A stretch of 64,000 nt of DNA, taken from Trichoplax adhaerens. Its lineage: Eukaryota > Placozoa > Uniplacotomia > Trichoplacea > Trichoplacidae. This document shows, in pieces, positions 40,010 through 51,100 of this stretch (positions are counted from its first letter, which is position 1; every line of letters starts with the position of its first letter). Made by a program: the position numbers and the translations under genes. Below the pieces are notes generated by a model that did not search any database, had not been told where the DNA came from, and saw only the letters and a list, made by a program, of their open reading frames with translations. The stretch covers positions 7,510,066 through 7,574,065 of the forward strand of contig NW_002060943.1 in the NCBI RefSeq assembly GCF_000150275.1. The letters run 5' to 3'.

Positions 40010-41135
40010 TACTACTACATCGGCGAATATGGAGTAGTCCATGGCAAAGTAAGACCGGAGATAAACACCAGTGGATTGCATAAGAATATTTGATGGATCC
40101 ATTCGATTAGATGGACCTACTCTATTTTGCCATATCCTATCTACTGTGCAATAGAGTGTCATCAAAACATAGAGGTCTGATCAAGAAGCTGTACTATACT
40201 CGTGTAGTATGCCATAGAAGGCTGGAGTTTCAATAACAGCCATTCAAGTCATGGAGCACTAATAAAAGTATCCCAGTCTATACTTGCATACTTGCAGAGC
40301 AAGTAAAAGAAAAGAGGGATCAATTGGATATAACAGACCGACGTCTAATCCAATTGATCCTATTTGATGAGTATCAACGCTTGTATACGAAATGTGCAGC
40401 TGTGGGCTAGTCAATATTGACCGGCGAATGAATTGATTGAGTTTATGGTTCAGCACGGTAAGACCAGAGAGATCAGCAGCAGTGGATTGCATAAGAATAT
40501 TATCGATAACGACATAAGTTTCGACGTTTATACAGCCAATGTGTGCAGCCATGGACTACTCCATTTACCGGTAAATAGAATAGTCCATGGTGTAGCACAG
40601 TAAGAGCGAAGAGATCAACACTAGTGGCTTGTATAACAATATTATCGATGATGACATGAGTTTCGACGCTTGCACAGCCAATGTGTGCAGCTATGGACTA
40701 CTGCATTTAGCGATAAACAAAGTAGTCCATGGTGTAGTACAGTAAAACCCAAGAGGTAAATAGATCGGCAGCAGTGGATTGCATAAAAATATTGTCGATG
40801 ATGACATGAGTTTTAACGCTTGTCCAGCTAATGTGTGCAGGCATGGACTACTGCATTCAGCGGTGAATAGAGTAGTCCATGGTGTAGTGTAATCAACACC
40901 AGTGGCTTGCATAACAATATTGTCGATGATGACATGAGTTTCGACGCATTTGCAGCCAATGTGTGCAGCCATGGACTACTGCATTCAGCGGTCAATAGAG
41001 TAGTCCATGGTGTAATATATTCAACACCAGTGGCTTGCATAAGAATAATGTCGATGCCATGGACTACTGCATTCACCGGTGAATAGAGTAGTCCATGGCG
41101 TAGTAGAGTAGAATCAACAGCATTAGCTTACATAA
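40010..41135. repeat. Hairpin-bearing tandem repeat array
   Basis: Six or seven units (periods about 90-210 bp), each with a near-perfect inverted repeat ATGGACTACT ... AGTAGTCCAT separated by about 18-20 bases (GCATTCAGCGGTGAATAG type). These are joined by a linker with CACCAGTGG(C/A)TTGCATAA, AATATTGTCGATGATGACAT and CCAATGTGTGCAGCCATGG. Hairpin arms are preserved while linkers vary. Minus-strand open frames of 80-97 codons are repeat artefacts. Confidence 0.85.
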
Positions 41136-41930
41136 GAATATTTTATTGATGACGCCATCTAAATGTTTCTACAACTTTTACAGCACAGTATGAAATTGGA
41201 CCGAGAGATGAACTCCAAGCGTTGGACTATGGACATTAGCCGATCCCGTCACGTCGACATGGAGTCCAGATCGCCATGGCCGATTGTACTGAACTGGATC
41301 AACCCTAACCCTAACCGATGCTATCCAATGGCATAGACTACGACAAATGGCTACCTAGTTATTTTCCAGTAGTCCATCTCCATGTCGATCCTTCCAGTTA
41401 ATGACTAAAATGATCTCGAGCAGCGTAAACTAATCGATTTTTGCATTTTCGGCGAGATCGATTTGCCCTTGGCTATTGAATTTTGTACCGTGGCTCTGAC
41501 TACCAAGTCCAATCTGGGAGCTGATAGTGGCGTCTAGTGTGTTATGGACTGAGCTATACACTAGACTACCAGATAGAGCAAGGTTTATGGCTAGGCTATG
41601 GATTTGGAATTTCAGGCCTGGTCTAAATCGACTTATTTTACCTCCAAACCGGCACCTCTAGTCGATCGTGGAAAACCATGGCATGCAGTCTATTGATAGT
41701 TAACCTACTTGATCGACTATCCACGCGATAGGCAATCGTATGGAAAAGAGCAATGACTGAAAAAATGGCCTTGCCTCCATCCAACAGCCATACCATCACC
41801 ACTTCAACATGAGCAAATTGGCTATACTGAGCCTAGAATAACCTCGTAGACGATCCATTTTGACCTCAAAGTCATCAAGGACTGGAAAGGAAACGCCTGA
41901 TTGCTGCGTTAGCTGCTCGAGTTCAAGCGT
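41136..41930. other. GC-richer intergenic stretch
   Basis: No gene recognised. ATGGACTA/TAGTCCAT words related to the neighbouring array persist to about 41.37 kb. Confidence 0.4.
41301..41316. repeat. Short interstitial telomere-like tract
   Basis: AACCCTAACCCTAACC, about two and a half units of the animal telomere repeat read on the C-rich strand. It is too short to show a telomere fusion by itself. Confidence 0.6.
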
Positions 41931-41934
41931 GGAT

Positions 41935-43340
41935 CAAGAAAGATTCAACATGGATGCGGTAAGTTGAGCATGATTATAGACAGAAATGAGCCAATTCACT
42001 TGTGTAAGGGGATTAATAGGGACCAAAACAGTCTTGATAGCACACTGGTGATGAGTGCAACTTTCCTTGATGATATTCATTCGGATTGTGTGAGCATGTC
42101 GTTTTCTTCTTCTTCAAGCGTGCATCAAGAAATATTCAACATGGATGCGGTAAGTTGAGCATGATTATAGACAGAAATGAGCCAATTCACTTGTGTAAGG
42201 GGATTAATAGGGACCAAAACAGTCTTGATAGCACACTGGTGATGAGTGCAACTTTCCTTGATGATATTCATTCGGATTGTGTGAGCATGTCGTTTTCTTC
42301 TTCTTCAAGCGTGCATCAAGAAATATTCAACATGGATGCGGTAAGTTGAGCATGATTATAGACAGAAATGAGCCAATTCACTTGTGTAAGGGGATTAATA
42401 GGGATCAAAACAGTCTTGATAGCACACTGGTGATGAGTGCAACTTTCCTTGATGATATTCATTCGGATTGTGTGAGCATGTCGTTTTCTTCTTCTTCAAG
42501 CGTGCATCAAGAAATATTCAACATGGATGCGGTAAGTTGAGCATGATTATAGACAGAAATGAGCCAATTCACTTGTGTAAGGGGATTAATAGGGATCAAA
42601 ACAGTCTTGATAGCACACTGGTGATGAGTGCAACTTTCCTTGATGATATTCATTCGGATTGTGTGAGCATGTCGTTTTCTTCTTCTTCAAGCGTGCATCA
42701 AGAAATATTCAACATGGATGCGGTAAGTTGAGCATGATTATAGACAGAAATGAGCCAATTCACTTGTGCAAAGGGATTAATAGGGACCAAAACAGTCTTG
42801 ATAGTACACTGGTGATGGTGATAGCACACTGGTGATGAGTGCAACTTTCCTTGATGATATTCATTTGGACTGTGTGAGCATGTCGTTTTCTTCTTCTTCA
42901 AGCGTGCATCAAGAAATATTCAACATGGACGCAGTCAGTTGAGCATGATTGAAGACAGAAATGAGCTAATTTACTCGGGCAAGGGGGTTAACAGGGATCA
43001 ACAGTCTTGATAGTACTCTGGTGATGGTGATAGCACACTGGCAATGAGTACAACTTTGCTTGATGATATTCATTTGGACTGTGTGAGCATGTCGTTTTCT
43101 TCTTCTTCAAGCGTGCATCAAGAAATATTCAACATGGACGCGGTAAGTTGTGCATGATTGCAGACAGAAATGATTCACTTGTGCAAGGCGGTTAACAGGG
43201 ATCAACAGTCTTGATAGCATACTGGTGATGGTGATAGCACACTGGCGATGACTGCAACTTTGCTCGATGATATTATTTTGAACTGCGTTAGTGTGTCGTT
43301 TTCTTCTTCAAGCGTAGATCAGGAAATATTCAACAGGGTC
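41935..43340. repeat. Highly homogeneous 191-bp tandem array
   Basis: The phrase CAACATGGATGCGGTAAGTT recurs at exactly 191-base spacing near 41.95, 42.14, 42.33, 42.53 and 42.72 kb. Two or three longer, diverged copies (about 205-215 bp) follow. The first five units are almost identical. Each unit carries a perfect splice-donor-like GCGGTAAGTTG and a TCTTCTTCTTCAAGCGTG segment. Because 191 is not a multiple of three, the 87-codon open frames in each unit cannot join into one protein. It looks like a young satellite. Confidence 0.9.
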
Positions 43341-43410
43341 ATCAAAGTTGTGCGCCCAGTCCGATCATGGCGTTTGGACATGATAGGATTGCAGCTACTA
43401 TCCTTGCTCA

Positions 43411-43460
43411 NNNNNNNNNNNNNNNNNNNNNNNNNNNNNNNNNNNNNNNNNNNNNNNNNN
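43411..43460. other. Assembly gap (50 N)
   Basis: A fixed-length run of N, probably a scaffold join of unknown true size. It follows directly on the 191-bp array, which may have caused the break. Confidence 0.95.
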
Positions 43461-43810
43461 GATAAGTAAGATCAGATCGGTAACCATTTTGAACGCTTTT
43501 GCTCTAGACTAGTGGAAAAGGAACGTGTTCGTTTGATACACTATTCAGGTATTATTCTTTGTCGTGCTGCACAAGTCCATTTAGTAGGGTGATCGAGCCA
43601 AGCTTAAAACTGTGATGTTTTATTTTTCCCTTATCTTTGCACACATCAAATCATTTTCCCTAGATGATTATGATTAGATTGGAATATGTAAGATCAGATC
43701 GATTAGTAGCCGCTTGTTTTTATTCTTTTTGCTCTATACTACTGTAGTGGAAAAGGAACTTGTTAGTTTTATACGGTATCCCAGGTATTAGTCTGCTTGT
43801 CATGCACACA
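43461..43810. repeat. Two diverged copies of a roughly 200-bp segment
   Basis: GTAAGATCAGATCG, TTTTGCTCTA(G/T)ACTA and GTGGAAAAGGAAC(G/T)TGTT occur in the same order at about 43.47-43.55 and 43.69-43.79 kb. Confidence 0.6.
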
Positions 43811-45178
43811 AGTAAAACGTAGATTGAACATTACAGAGTCCATTTTTTCTATCGTAGAAATATATTCTCCTCAAAAACCATTATTGATCTTAATCTGGAT
43901 GACCCAAATCATTATCGAATAGTACTATACATTGTATACAATCAATGGAAGGGGATAACATTCGAAGCCATTCTCTCTTTCTCTTTCCTACATGTTGTTA
44001 TACTGTAGATGGATTGATTGGATATGGGATTCAGTGGCTAGTCGATGGTAGTACCCGATGCTCAAGGCTATTCTACATTTTAAGCTAACCATCTTTCTAG
44101 TAATAGACACGGAGATCGATATCGTATTGAATAAATGATACTTCAAACCCTGTAGGGTTAATCATTTAAATCATAGCTGTCTTATACACTGCAAGACATC
44201 AGCTAATTTACTGTAGCTTAGTGGTAAAACGTGATAGTACAATAGGAGGTTAAAATTCCTAGCATCTCTCCATATCCTTCCTCTCACGTACTGTATATTG
44301 ATTTATCATGACAGAGATTCTACAAGGGTAGAATACCTTTCCATCGCCTTTATTGCTTTAATGGAAATTAGCTTCAAATATGACATGCAGGGATGACTGT
44401 ACTGATGATGACAAGATACTCAAATGATGATTTGCAGTAGCACCTTGAGAAGCTTGAAAGGGATAGGATAGCATTCGTAGCAGTAATTTCTCTCGAGATG
44501 AATTCTATGCAGTACTGTATACACTATACTGTAACTCTGCTGTTTCTATCATATTGCACAATTTACTTTCAAATGAGAGACATTAATCAAAAGGACATCC
44601 ATCTAATCACCTTGATCAAAGTCACCAGCGAACAATATTACAAAATAGGATCGACATCATTGGCAGTTATTGACCTAAATAGAAATTGCTATTCATCGTT
44701 ATATGCTTTTCTACCAAAGAACGATATGACTTTGCTGCTAATGTGAAAATAGGTGGTCCGTCATTTTCTCTATCATCGACCCTGTCAAGACTTTTAATCA
44801 ATTTTACGCTATCATGGCTTCACTTCGTTTACAGAATGAACTGTTGTAGCTCTACTAGACTTGCAATGCTACAAATTAGATTGCTCTTTATATTTTATAT
44901 CGATCAATATCTAAAAAATGTCAAAGATGGAAAGGTGTTCTTCTCAGTCACTTGACAAGTTTTCCTATCTCTATGCTACTAAGGTTTCTGCTATCGTAAC
45001 CACTTCATGAAATGAAATATTAGTAGGGAATCGAAATGGACCATCGCATTACTTGAATCAATTCTCTTGACACTCTTTTATCTCGTCACATTTCATAATT
45101 TTAACTCTTCAGATATTACCATGTCCATTGTTTGCGAAATATAAATATTGAATCATCAACTATTTCATTTTATCACAG
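43811..45178. other. Region upstream of CYB5R
   Basis: It should contain the first exon (a short N-terminal stub with the ATG) and promoter of the reductase gene, but I could not identify a start exon ending in phase 0. Open frames at 44.5-44.95 kb match nothing. Confidence 0.4.
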
Positions 45179-47871
45179 AATCAAGGAATTCTGATTGCCG
45201 TTGGTGCTGTGATTGTCACTTTAATTATTTACAGCATTCTTATTACACCTGGAAAGAAATCCTCTCCAGTTGCGTTAGATCCAACCAAGAAAATCCCCTT
45301 TAAAATGATTGAAAAGGAGGTAGGCACCTGCTTTCATTTACCATAACCAGTTTCTATATTTCGTCTGTCGTATTCTAAATATAATTTTATGCGCGCAGCT
45401 TATATCTACGTTATCTTTTAGTAAACTATGATGGGCTTCATATCGACTAGGATTTTTCTATTTTGCCCTAGAACCATGTCAATTAAAAATGGAATACATT
45501 ACTTTATGCTTTAAAGTCTTTGCAAATGCTCCAAGTTTTACGGTAGTATTACACCACTTTAAGTTTAAGCAAGATTGTTTTCGCTAGCTTAACTAACCTA
45601 GTATAGACAGGATAATGGGCATTCTGTCAAGCCTTGCTGCATAATTTTGTAGAAAAATAAATCATTTGTCGCCAGTAGCGTAATGGTAATAGCGTTTGCA
45701 TTTTCATTCTCAAAAGCAGTTTGAAAACTTTAAACGTGCAATCTACAAGTCTATGGCAGCTTATATATTATAGTCGAGTAGTTTTCGCTAGTCGAATACA
45801 GACTGCAATGCATTCTCTCAGCTTTGCTGCGTAGTGGTAGAAGAAGAATGGAAATGATTTCATTGTTGTAACGGAAGTAGTATTTCCATTTTCTATCAAG
45901 TCCTCCAATATCCTTCGCAATTACTTTACTAATCTATTTTCACACTTTGTCAGTTAATTACACCAAAAAACGTTTAGACAATAGCCGTTTATAATCAAAT
46001 GTAGCCATCGAAATATTTCTAATATGGTGATGATGACATTTCTAATAGAATATTAGCCATGACACCAGACGCTTCAGATTCGCTCTGCAAAGTCCAGATC
46101 ATATCTTGGGATTGCCGATAGGTTTGTTTATTCTCTTGATAATGTATAATGTATTTATTGCGGTATTTACAACTTTAACTGCTGCTAAAATTAGTATATA
46201 ACTATCATCGTCAATATTCAATTGATTAACGACTTGGTACTTTTAATTTTACTTTTTTGAAATTACTTATAACAGTCTAACAGTCTACGGATGTATTCAA
46301 GTCAAATTATTGTGCTGTTTATGTCAACATTCATTAACCCTTATTTCGATGTCCTATCGCAATAGGTCAGCATATGTATCTCAGTGCTGTTATCGATGGC
46401 GCTTTGGTAGTTCGTCCTTATACCCCAGTATCTTCTGATGATGACGTTGGCTATTTTGATCTGGTTATTAAGGTAGAAAGATATATAATGAGGCTATATA
46501 GCTTCAGCAGTCTTACTTGCATCATCATCCCCATAACTTGAAATAAAGGAAACTTGTGCTAAATTTATTTGCCAACGAAAAATTAATAACAACGAGTGGC
46601 AAGTTTCAATGAAAGTTTACAAAACCCTTTTATCTTTGTTATCGAACAGATCTACTTCAAAAATGTACACCCAAAATTCCCTGATGGAGGTAAAATGTCA
46701 CAATATTTAGAATCGATGAAAATTGGTGACACAATTGATGTACGCGGACCAAGTGGAAAAGTAACATATTTGGGTCGAGGTAAGATATAATCATGATGGA
46801 AAGAATGCATTTATTGCGTTCTTGTACGAATCAGTGTAGATTAAAAGTGATCAATTCTTATATGTACTTACGCACTTGCATATTTAAACGGATGATTTAT
46901 TTATTAGCGTAATAAAATGATAGCTTTACTTCCCGTAAGCAACCTTTACCCCACTATAGTCCACAACATCTGAAATGCTCTATATTTATTAAATGATTGC
47001 AATTGTAGGCAAATTAAGCATCAAAGAAAGTCCTAAAAAAGATGCTGTAATCAAGAATGTGAAAAAATTAGGATTAATCGCTGGAGGAACTGGTAAATTT
47101 CTTATTATGTAATACAAGAGTACAAGCTGTAATCTTTACTACGCTTTGAAATCACATCAAAAAAATGTCGACTGCAGAGTAGACAACTTGATGACATTTA
47201 TCTATCTTGTCTGATTGCGTTTGTAAACTATTCGATACGTGAATAGACTTGCCTAAAAATTAGTAATACGGTAGTAACCGTCAACATAGATAGCAATTTA
47301 ACCCTATTCTACCTTACAGGCATTACTCCAATGCTGCAAATTATTAGAGCTGTCTTGAAAGATCCCGAAGATAAGACTGAATTATCACTCTTATTTGCAA
47401 ATCAGGTAATGTGCGATGTATTAATGTTATTACGACATCGTCATGAACTGAGATTATATAGCAAATCTTTTCTAATGAATATGATAATATACTGAAATAT
47501 TAGACTGAGAATGACATCCTACTTCGTGACCATTTGGAAGAAATTTCTCAACAGCATCCTAACGTCAAGGTCTGGTATACCTTAGATAGACCTCCGCAAG
47601 GCAAGTTCAATATTTTCATTTCAAGTAATAGACTCTTCAGGCTACCCGCAGACTATAATAGATTAATCATTTCGTTATATCACTATCCTATAAATTAGAT
47701 TGGCAATATAGCTCTGGGTTTATTAATGACGACATGCTTCGCGAGAGGATGCCAGCACCAGGGCCTAGCACACAAATTCTGATGTGTGGTCCACCTCCAA
47801 TGATCAAATTTGCTTGTTTACCAAATTTGGAGAAATTAGACTACAAGGAATCGATGTACTTTGCATTTTAA
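45179..47871 (+). CDS. NADH-cytochrome b5 reductase (CYB5R1/2/3 type), start exon not identified
   Basis: This FAD enzyme passes electrons from NADH to cytochrome b5 at the ER or outer mitochondrial membrane, for lipid desaturation and similar reactions. Exons: 45179-45319, 46049-46121, 46366-46472, 46650-46779, 47009-47092, 47320-47405, 47504-47600, 47699-47871. They give 296 residues without the first exon (human CYB5R3 has 301 in all). A membrane anchor ([18 protein letters not shown]) opens the visible part. FAD contacts are RPYTPVSS and GGKMSQYL, the NADH site is GGTGITPM and CGPPPM, and the chain ends YFAF. The seventh visible exon is followed by a GC donor (CAAG/GCAAGT), otherwise in phase. 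Two diverged copies of a 200-bp segment occupy the first visible intron (45.56-45.99 kb). The gene converges on NAT10; the stop codons are 249 bases apart. Confidence 0.9.
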
Positions 47872-47969
47872 TGCTGCTATTGTTTTCATGCTCTAATTAC
47901 ATTAATTATTATTCATTAACAAAATCATCTGTTTATCATTCATGACATTCACAATGGGGCTTGATTTCA

Positions 47970-47975
47970 AATAAA
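47970..47975 (+). terminator. Polyadenylation signal of CYB5R
   Basis: AATAAA lies 98 bases after the CYB5R stop codon, at the spacing expected for a short 3' UTR. Confidence 0.55.
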
Positions 47976-48050
47976 ACTTTACTCAATATGCAATTAAATT
48001 GATTTGCGTTCTTCGTTCTTTTACAATGAATAACGGTTGTTTCTTAGTTT

Positions 48051-48056
48051 TTATTA
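48051..48056 (-). terminator. Polyadenylation signal of NAT10
   Basis: TTTATT on the plus strand, AATAAA on the minus strand, about 65 bases beyond the predicted NAT10 stop. This makes the CYB5R and NAT10 3' ends nearly touch. Confidence 0.5.
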
Positions 48057-48120
48057 ATTAACAAGGTAGAGTAGGTTAAAAATAGATGAAATTTCGCCTT
48101 AAAAAAATTTTACAGTGTAT

Positions 48121-51100
48121 TTATATCATGAATACCAATTTTACATTGTCATCTGCACTAGTGAATAAAACATGCATTCTATTTCCATCACTGTTTGTTG
48201 CCTTTTTTCTTAAATTTTTTCTCTTTATTCTTGGATTTTTTGGTTTTGGGGGCCTTGATGTACCAAAGAACCAAAAGATTATTAAATTTATTGAAATTAG
48301 ACTAATTAGCGTTCTTATACTCACCAAATGGTTGGTTTTGCTGTCGTTATTTCTAAAATTGAAATAAATATGCTTTAAGTTCTTTAGCACTCGATGCAAG
48401 TACTCGTAGCATTGTATAGAATTAACATGAATAGATTGCCTACAACTTACATTTTGCTAATAAATTATGTTTATTTGAATCACACACCTTTTAATACTAA
48501 CTAATCCGATTGGCTTTTCTTTTGGAAGGGCATCTTGCCATTCACTTTCCTTTCCCGCTATAGAGTATCTAAGAGATTTAATCCAATGTGGCTTACAATT
48601 AACTATAATTAAAATCTAGTAAACAAGAGTAGAGCAATTCGTCCATCTTTTATAACTATACAGTATGCATATACTGTATATGTCTGAACAATAATCATTT
48701 CAAAAAACTCTACTCACTCGCTTAGATTGATATTTTCCAGTTGTTTAATGTTATCGTTCTTCTTAGTTTCATAATCAACTGCTGCTTCGGTCTATAATTT
48801 AAAAAACAGAAATATTTTAATACTCGTACATAATTTGCTGTACGCTACGAACATCTATTATTATACATTACTAACCAGCTCTTCTTTTAGAGTTTTAATA
48901 ACAGGTTTCATATCTGCAACAAACGAATCGTCTTCGTTTATTTGCTTAGAGAGGTCTGCCACTTCTATTTCATTGAAATGATTTACAATCTTTCTTATAG
49001 TTCTATTAAATAGACCAAGCAGTTGCGTTGAAGGTAGGCTCAGTTCTTTCTACCATATCAAATTAGAAATATTCATAGAGTTAATTAACGCTGTACGTTT
49101 TATTCATCATATCATTGTCACAATATTTATTTCACTTCAGGTACCTCTAATTCGTCAATAGTTTTGCGTTGCAATCCCAGGCCTAAAAGTATTGCCTGCA
49201 GGTGTTGAGATTAGTTTTAGATAGGCAACAACAAAGCGGCTGGATGTACCAATTATAAAAATTTGTTTTATAAGTGATTAATCTATACTATTAAGCCTAC
49301 CGCTTGAACGGAAGATAAATTGAATTCAAAGCGATCTGTGAAATAGAGTTTGGCAACTGTGGGTGGAGATAAAGAAACATTATCATATTGAGATAAATCG
49401 TCATACTTTTTTGTACAAGAGCATTCACGTTCATCAAAAAGTGCGAAACAATAAGTGATACTTACTACTTGGCAGCAAATCGGTTACCAAGTGATAATCA
49501 GCCATTTTACGAGAATATATATCCAACCTTTTCAAATCATATTTGATAAAAATCGATGAAAGCTCAGCCGGCGTAATTGCTATATCGGGAAAATTAGATA
49601 TGCGAATTTAGTCTCGGGCCATTCTGATTTTTATAAACAGACATAAGCTATCAACATTTTGTCAGTATATACCTTTGTAGGAACTTTGTAATTGTTCTCT
49701 CTTCGATAAAACACTAAGTCCTAAACCAGGTAAAAAGTTTCGAAACTGATACGACAGCAGTGTTAAGAATCTTTTCCTAAAATCTAAGTTTAAAAATAAT
49801 ACAATATCAATAATTAGAATCCAGTTCTAGAAGCATGGACAGTTATTGAAACATGTTTTAAATCTTACCTTCCCAGTATGCTTTTAGCCATCTCATATTT
49901 GGATTATTTTCCACATCTTGATATAATACTTTCAGCATAATGCAACTGTGTTCTCCAGTAAGATCGTTCTAGTAATTAATGTATACTGCACATCAACTCA
50001 CGTAATAACCTAATTTGCTAAGATCCCTCAATTTCATATTTTTACATACCGGTGTTTGCCGAATATATACCGGTACATAACCAGATTTTGTCCAAAATCT
50101 ATTTCAACAGATATCATGATTAATGAATTGAAGAAATTATCTGTACTGTAAGATAGTACTACAAACCTTAATAATTGATTTGTGAGACCATATGAAACAC
50201 CAAGGTAATCTAACTTTGGAGCTTTACATTCAGTTAAATTACTTAAAAGTGGTGGTAGACCTGATCTTGGTTTGATGACTTCATCCAACAAGCTCACACC
50301 ATCATCCTAATCGTGATATTAATAATAAGTTACCATAAATTTATCCGCGGCGATTTCCTTTTTGCAAATCATATTGTAAAATGTAGTATCATTGCTATTT
50401 CAACAAAATCGCTGTATATTTACATCGACATTTTTAAATTGATGATCTGTGGCCGTAGTTTCATTAAATTCTTCATCTTGTAATAAGTCGGAAAATCTAC
50501 CTTCATAAAATTCTTGCAATAAGTGGAGAGCTCGTGCACCATAGCCCAGCTAAGAAATGTCACATCATAGATTAGAATCAACGAAATGCTATTTACCGGT
50601 AAATATATATTAAAATGTGACTTACGCCTTGCAAATCTGGATGAGTAGCAATTCGTATTACTCGAGCACCGGATAGGGAACCAAAGTTATAATCTTGAAA
50701 CTGTTGGGATATTGTCCATGGAATCATATCGCCAGATGCTCGTTTACCTTGCGACAAACTATTCATAACTAAATGCTTTGATATCCCACCTTCAAGGCAA
50801 ACCTTGTTTTGTTAATCAAATATTTATGATCATTATCTTCAGGGAATAATTATTTTGACACAATTATCTATTTCATCAAATCATTCATAACTAGTAAATC
50901 AGACCTGAATAACACATAAAATATCAGGCAAAGTCTTGCTCTTTTCAATCGATGGACCAAGAAGACAAAATAAATGATGTGCTGGTGCATCAGAAAGCAT
51001 TTGTAGGTCATTAGGGGTATTCTGATAAATACGAAGAAGATAATCATTGTCAATCAATGGTGAAGTAAAATAATATTTAAGCTATACTAATCCTAATAAG

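Noticed and set aside
40259-41076. Minus-strand open frames of 82-97 codons
   Set aside because: They follow the hairpin array and repeat its sequence; no conserved protein pattern.
41301-41316. Telomere fusion site
   Set aside because: Only about two and a half telomeric units; too short to separate from chance or a repair scar.
42086-42731. Repeated 87-codon open frames as a multi-exon repeat protein
   Set aside because: The unit is 191 bases, so the frame shifts each time. No acceptor fits between units (the GTAAGT...ATAG interval is about 21 bases) and no family resemblance is seen.
44205-44275. tRNA-like A and B boxes (TAGCTTAGTGGTAAAACG and GGTTAAAATTCC)
   Set aside because: The boxes are about ten bases too close for an anticodon arm, and no acceptor stem forms. 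A similar weak match at 45676-45745 also fails to pair.
44498-44955. Two overlapping open frames as the N-terminus of CYB5R
   Set aside because: Neither resembles the family's N-terminus nor ends at a donor in the phase needed by the exon at 45179.
48086-48367. Plus-strand 93-codon open frame
   Set aside because: It is antisense to the NAT10 last exon and its hydrophobicity comes from reading Lys codons backwards.
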